A stretch of DNA of 8,140 nt from an uncultured Clostridia bacterium. GTDB lineage: Bacteria; Bacillota; Clostridia; Christensenellales; Borkfalkiaceae. The DNA lies in assembly GCA_944338265.1 (NCBI GenBank), contig CALVLO010000069.1, forward strand, positions 1 through 8,140, read 5' to 3'. Positions 5,734-8,140 of the stretch are shown here, one piece after another. The number at the start of each line of letters is the position of its first letter. The stretch's first letter is position 1. The translations under genes were made by a program, and so were the position numbers. Under the pieces are notes generated by a model that saw nothing but the letters and a program-made list of their open reading frames with translations, had not been told where the DNA came from and ran no database searches.

Positions 5734-6164
5734 TTCAACTCCTTGACCATGACGAGCGCATCTTCGCCGTCCGAATAGTAGCGCGAACGGGCATACAGCC
5801 CGCGGAAGCCGTGTTTGAGGTAGAGCATCATTGCGGGCGCATTGGAGACGCGCACCTCCAAAAAGATGCGCTTCGCCCCCCGCCTCTTTGCCTCCTCTGT
5901 AAGATCTTGCAAGATCATGCCGCCCCGCCCGCAGCGGCGGTACATCTCCGCCGTGGCGATGAGCTGCACTTCCGCCTCGCCTTCGACGACGCTCATCCCG
6001 CCGTATGCGATGACCGCGCCGTCCTCTTCGAGAAGAGAGCCGAAGAAATGCCCGGAGAGGAAGGATTCCGCAAGCATGCGCAAATTCCACGGGTCGGAAA
6101 AGCACTCCGCCTCGAGCGCGGCGATGGCGCTCAGGTCTGCATACGTCCATGCCCTGCCGTTCAT
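5730..6164 (-). CDS. rimI: Ribosomal protein S18 alanine N-acetyltransferase
   Basis: A 144-residue GNAT-fold acetyltransferase that transfers acetyl from acetyl-CoA to the N-terminal alanine of ribosomal protein S18. The family's ECFSDPW segment (20-26), the acetyl-CoA pyrophosphate loop RRCGRGG (76-82, R-x-x-G-x-G), IFLEVRVSNAPAMMLYLKHGF (100-120) and GEDALVMVKEL (133-143) are all present. E103 and Y115 fall at the positions reported as catalytic in Salmonella RimI. The start ATG 6164 follows GGAGGAG by five bases and overlaps the tsaB stop as ATGA. The position directly after tsaE and tsaB is the classic Firmicutes arrangement and supports RimI over a generic GNAT enzyme. The next gene in many Firmicutes would be tsaD; here it is the hydrolase. 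Confidence 0.94.
   Translation of the reverse strand: MNGRAWTYADLSAIAALEAECFSDPWNLRMLAESFLSGHFFGSLLEEDGAVIAYGGMSVVEGEAEVQLIATAEMYRRCGRGGMILQDLTEEAKRRGAKRIFLEVRVSNAPAMMLYLKHGFRGLYARSRYYSDGEDALVMVKELN
5739..5744 (-). promoter_or_regulatory. Ribosome binding site deciding the TTG start of the hydrolase
   Basis: AAGGAG lies five bases before the TTG at 5733, within the last codons of rimI. With no ATG or GTG in frame before the conserved VVLLHG strand, this site fixes the rare TTG start and a 4-nt TTGA overlap with the rimI stop. Confidence 0.8.
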
Positions 6165-6766
6165 GCCCGCTCCTCCGCGGAAGACTTGCGCAGATACACC
6201 GCCTCCAAGGCATGTGCGCCCGCTGCCTCCCCCGCCCTGGCGCGGCAGGCAGCCATGAGCCCTGCGGCAGGATCTGCCGCTTGCACCCCCGCGAACAGGG
6301 GCTCCGCGGCGACGGGCGTATAGCCCTCCGCGATCAGCGCATCCGCTTGCGCGCGGCTCATGAAAGCGGGCGCAAGGCACACGCGCGTGCCCTCGTAGCC
6401 GCAGGCATAGTAATTCCCGTGCCCCGCATCGACGAGGCAGAGCTTTTTTCCGCTCTTATCAGCGTATGCAAGGCAATCGAAGGAGGTGACGGCGAGCGCG
6501 GGTTTTCCGAGCGCGAGGCACAGCCCCTTGACGGTGGCGATGCCGATGCGGATGCCCGTAAACGAACCGGGGCCCGCAACGCAGGCAAAAAAATCGCAGT
6601 CCGCAGGGGAAAGCGCCGCCGCATGCAGCGCCTCTGCGATCCCCCCCATCAGGAGGACGGAATGCTGCATCGCGCAATCCTTGCGGGAGAAGACGTGCTC
6701 CCGCGCCCCGTCGAACACGGCGGTATTCAGTTGTCTTCCGCTCGTATCGACGGCAAGAAATTTCAC
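6161..6766 (-). CDS. tsaB: tRNA t6A biosynthesis protein TsaB
   Basis: A 201-residue protein of the ASKHA/YeaZ family. TsaB is the scaffold partner that dimerises with TsaD; with TsaE they transfer the threonylcarbamoyl group to A37 of ANN-decoding tRNAs. Seen here are the N-terminal MKFLAVDTSG (1-10), the QHS segment (34-36), the hallmark GPGSFTGIRIG (65-75), a later LVDAGHGNYYACGY (111-124), and the C-terminal AVYLRKSSAEER (189-200). Length is normal for short Firmicutes TsaB, which lacks the metal site of TsaD. The start is GTG 6766, giving exactly the conserved MKFLAVDTS start, with GGGAG eight bases upstream and a GTGA overlap with the tsaE stop. No tsaD is present in the window. Confidence 0.95.
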   Translation of the reverse strand: MKFLAVDTSGRQLNTAVFDGAREHVFSRKDCAMQHSVLLMGGIAEALHAAALSPADCDFFACVAGPGSFTGIRIGIATVKGLCLALGKPALAVTSFDCLAYADKSGKKLCLVDAGHGNYYACGYEGTRVCLAPAFMSRAQADALIAEGYTPVAAEPLFAGVQAADPAAGLMAACRARAGEAAGAHALEAVYLRKSSAEERA

Positions 6767-7161
6767 GTTACGATCTCCCGCGCGTGATCGCCGACCTTTC
6801 TGATCGCGACCCGCTTGCAATGCTCGGGCAAGAGCCCGCGGATGTTCTCGCTCCATTCCACGAGGCAGATCTTGCCCGCCTCGAAGTAATCGGCAAAGCC
6901 GAGCTCCTCCGCCTGACGCTCGCTCTCGATGCGGTAGCAATCGAAGTGGAAGAGAGGTGCATAGCTGTTCACATAGGCGTAGGTGGGGCTTAACACATCC
7001 TCCGTGACGCCCAGCCCGCGCGCAATGCCCTGCGCGAGCACCGTCTTGCCCGCGCCCATCTCCCCTTCGAGGAGCACCACGTCCCCTGCGGAGAGCGACT
7101 TTGCATAGTTTTGCGCCCAAGCGCGCGTTTCCGCGGGCGAATGAGAGAGAAATACCGCCAT
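6763..7161 (-). CDS. tsaE: tRNA t6A biosynthesis ATPase TsaE
   Basis: A P-loop ATPase that resets the TsaB-TsaD complex during t6A synthesis. From the ATG at 7161 it has 132 residues: FLSHSPAET (4-12), Walker A GEMGAGKT (33-40), the family switch SPTYAYVNSY (58-67), HFDCYRIE (72-79) and ICLVEWSENI (98-107). I prefer ATG 7161 because it gives the family's usual short start before FLSHSP and lies just downstream of a TATAAT box; an ATG at 7182 would lie upstream of that box and would add MLYNVGD. Neither start has a Shine-Dalgarno sequence, which fits a nearly leaderless message. It is first in the coupled run tsaE-tsaB-rimI-hydrolase-murF. Confidence 0.93.
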   Translation of the reverse strand: MAVFLSHSPAETRAWAQNYAKSLSAGDVVLLEGEMGAGKTVLAQGIARGLGVTEDVLSPTYAYVNSYAPLFHFDCYRIESERQAEELGFADYFEAGKICLVEWSENIRGLLPEHCKRVAIRKVGDHAREIVT

Positions 7162-7170
7162 ATCGCCAAC

Positions 7171-7199
7171 ATTATACAGCATACGGCGGCATTTCGCAA
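7171..7199 (-). promoter_or_regulatory. Sigma-A-type promoter of the tsaE operon
   Basis: On the minus strand TTGCGA (7194-7199) and a perfect TATAAT (7171-7176) are separated by 17 bp. The start point falls at about 7161-7164, zero to three bases from the tsaE ATG. It lies in the 51-bp gap after ribU, where I see no terminator, so readthrough from ribU may add to expression. Confidence 0.7.
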
Positions 7200-7209
7200 G
7201 GATTTCGCA
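7191..7209. repeat. Short tandem repeat upstream of the tsaE promoter
   Basis: ATTTCGCA occurs at 7191-7198 and again at 7202-7209, an 11-bp period of about one helical turn; the first copy overlaps the -35 box. It could be an operator or simply chance. Confidence 0.25.
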
Positions 7210-7212
7210 CCA

Positions 7213-7971
7213 TCAAGCCGCGAGAAGGTACCTGAGCACCGCAAAAAATGCCAGCACGAGCGCGGCGAGGCAGACGCCGACGATCGCCATCGCCCGTTTG
7301 AGCCCGTCTGTACGGGCGCTCTCCGCCCGCTTGGGCGTAAGGCGCGCGTTCACGCGGTTGATCGCCCGCGAGACGTGCTTATAGGCGAGCACGGTGATCA
7401 GCGACGCCACCAGGCAGCGCAGCGCGTTGAAGGGCAGCACCGAGACCCAGAGATAGAAGGTATAAAAGTTCTCCTTTGTGCAGGAGGGGAAGAGCGGCGT
7501 CATCATGGTAAGAAGGGGCTCCCATTCCCCGCCGAACATCCATTCCAGATAAAAGGGCACGAGTACCAGCCAATTGAAGAGGATGGCGACGGCAACGGAG
7601 ACTGCCGAGCCCACCGCCATGCCCGCCGCCGCGCCCTTGAAGGTGCGGTGTTTTTTGTAGATGAGCCCCGCGGGCAGGCAGAAGGCGATTCCGATGACGA
7701 TATCAGCAAAATCGCCGACGAACATGGTGCTTGTGGAGACGCAGACGAGCTTGATGAGCACCATCATCACCGTGATGATGCACCCCGAGAGCGGGCCGAG
7801 CGCGAACGTGCCGATGAGCACGGGGACATCGGAAAATTTGAACTCCAAAAACCCCGGGAACGCGAACGGGAGCGCGAAGTTGAAGATGTACAGCACCGCC
7901 GCCAGCGCCGAAAAGAGCGCCAAGACCGCGATGCGCGTGGAGGAAAAGTACCGTTTTGCCGCTGTTGCCAT
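7213..7971 (-). CDS. ribU: Riboflavin ECF transporter S component, RibU-like
   Basis: A 252-residue polytopic membrane protein of the ECF-transporter S-component family. It binds riboflavin and works with a shared EcfA-EcfA'-EcfT energising module, which is not in the window. Features typical of RibU are an early helix with spaced alanines (14-30), the loop FLEFKFSDVPVLIGTFALGP (41-60), STSTMFVGDFADIVIGIAFCLPAGL (79-103), and YKKHRTFKGAAAGMAVGS (105-122) followed by a helix with NWLVLVPFY (133-141). The riboflavin assignment is strongly supported by an FMN riboswitch and terminator just upstream. The protein is longer than many RibU proteins: after the last usual helix (about 175-196) come a charged linker (199-225) and an extra helix (about 227-250). 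Start ATG 7971 has AAGAGG eight bases upstream. Confidence 0.93.
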   Translation of the reverse strand: MATAAKRYFSSTRIAVLALFSALAAVLYIFNFALPFAFPGFLEFKFSDVPVLIGTFALGPLSGCIITVMMVLIKLVCVSTSTMFVGDFADIVIGIAFCLPAGLIYKKHRTFKGAAAGMAVGSAVSVAVAILFNWLVLVPFYLEWMFGGEWEPLLTMMTPLFPSCTKENFYTFYLWVSVLPFNALRCLVASLITVLAYKHVSRAINRVNARLTPKRAESARTDGLKRAMAIVGVCLAALVLAFFAVLRYLLAA

Positions 7972-8023
7972 ACAAAGAACCTCTTAAAGGATATTTCGAG
8001 TATTCTTTGCCGTTTCCGCAAGC

Positions 8024-8050
8024 AAAAACGCGCCCCTATTTAGGGGCGCG
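8024..8050 (-). terminator. Terminator of the FMN riboswitch expression platform
   Basis: On the minus strand CGCGCCCCT and its complement (8042-8050 and 8029-8037) form a perfect 9-bp stem around a four-base loop, followed by TTTTT (8028-8024). It lies between the riboswitch aptamer and ribU, as expected for FMN-induced premature termination. I could not identify the antiterminator with confidence; part of the aptamer is outside the window. Confidence 0.88.
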
Positions 8051-8065
8051 CAAAAATGCCGTTGT

Positions 8066-8140
8066 TTCCTTTCTCATCCGGACTATGACCGTCGGTACGG
8101 GAATTGCACCCGTTCGGGGGCTTGCGCCCTTCGCAGACTT
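8066..8140 (-). ncRNA. FMN riboswitch (RFN element), 3' part; 5' end beyond the window
   Basis: The minus strand carries the conserved 3' half of the RFN aptamer: AAGTCTGCGA at the window edge, a GGGC-GCAA-GCCC hairpin, the ACGGG-TGCAATT-CCCGT hairpin, then ACCGACGGT and ATAGTCCGGATGAGA. These are the diagnostic RFN blocks (GTGAAATTCCC-like loop, CCGACGGT, AGTCCGGATG). The 5' strand of P1 and the P2-P3 stems lie past base 8140. The element binds FMN and controls ribU immediately downstream, here most likely by transcription termination since a terminator follows. The promoter is outside the window. Confidence 0.96.

Noticed and set aside
5734..6213. Upstream extension of the hydrolase frame to 6213 (390 residues)
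   Set aside because: The extra N-terminal part overlaps rimI out of frame and is Arg-rich nonsense. A ribosome site and TTG start at 5733 give a normal-length hydrolase.
6767..7120. Upstream extension of the tsaB frame to 7120 (319 residues)
   Set aside because: It overlaps tsaE out of frame, and the conserved TsaB N-terminus MKFLAVDTS starts precisely at the GTG at 6766.
8022..8056. TTTTTGC repeated on both sides of the riboswitch terminator stem, resembling the obg half-sites
   Set aside because: The downstream copy is simply the terminator U-run followed by GC, and the upstream copy is too short to be meaningful alone.

Overview
The window looks like a chromosomal segment of a GC-rich member of the Clostridia (Firmicutes). 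The support is the gene content, consensus-like sigma-A promoters (TATAAT boxes in otherwise GC-rich DNA), strong GGAGG-type ribosome sites, GTG and TTG starts, and a RibU transporter under an FMN riboswitch. A Christensenellales-like or Oscillospirales-like source is possible, but I cannot place it from this sequence alone. I see no mobile element, CRISPR array, rRNA or tRNA.

Layout, left to right. The 5' end of obg lies on the minus strand at the left edge. A 180-bp divergent promoter region follows, then yugP, a membrane zinc metallopeptidase and the only plus-strand gene. yugP converges on icd (NADP isocitrate dehydrogenase of the eukaryote-like type), and a terminator hairpin that overlaps the icd stop codon separates them. 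All remaining genes are on the minus strand. In transcription order, from the right edge leftwards, they are: FMN riboswitch, terminator, ribU; then tsaE, tsaB, rimI, an alpha/beta hydrolase, a membrane-anchored MurF-like ligase, an internal hairpin, ddl and icd.

How the genes fit together. tsaE, tsaB, rimI, hydrolase and murF are joined by four successive 4-nt stop/start overlaps (GTGA, ATGA, TTGA, ATGA), so they form one translationally coupled unit. The first three form the usual Firmicutes t6A tRNA modification and S18 acetylation block, but tsaD, which often follows rimI, is absent here. The block runs instead into cell-wall genes. Ddl makes the D-Ala-D-Ala that MurF attaches to the UDP-MurNAc-tripeptide. 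Both cell-wall enzymes look non-standard. The MurF-like protein has about five membrane helices where MurF normally has its UDP-substrate domain, and the Ddl lacks the usual PGxTxxS loop after its metal-binding motif. Together with the adjacent alpha/beta hydrolase they may be a variant peptidoglycan-precursor module, and this is the most interesting part of the window.

Regulatory detail. Promoters can be read for obg, yugP, icd and tsaE. The obg and tsaE promoters sit so close to their start codons that the mRNAs should be leaderless or nearly so. The icd promoter lies inside the 3' end of ddl, and its -10 box overlaps the ddl stop codon.
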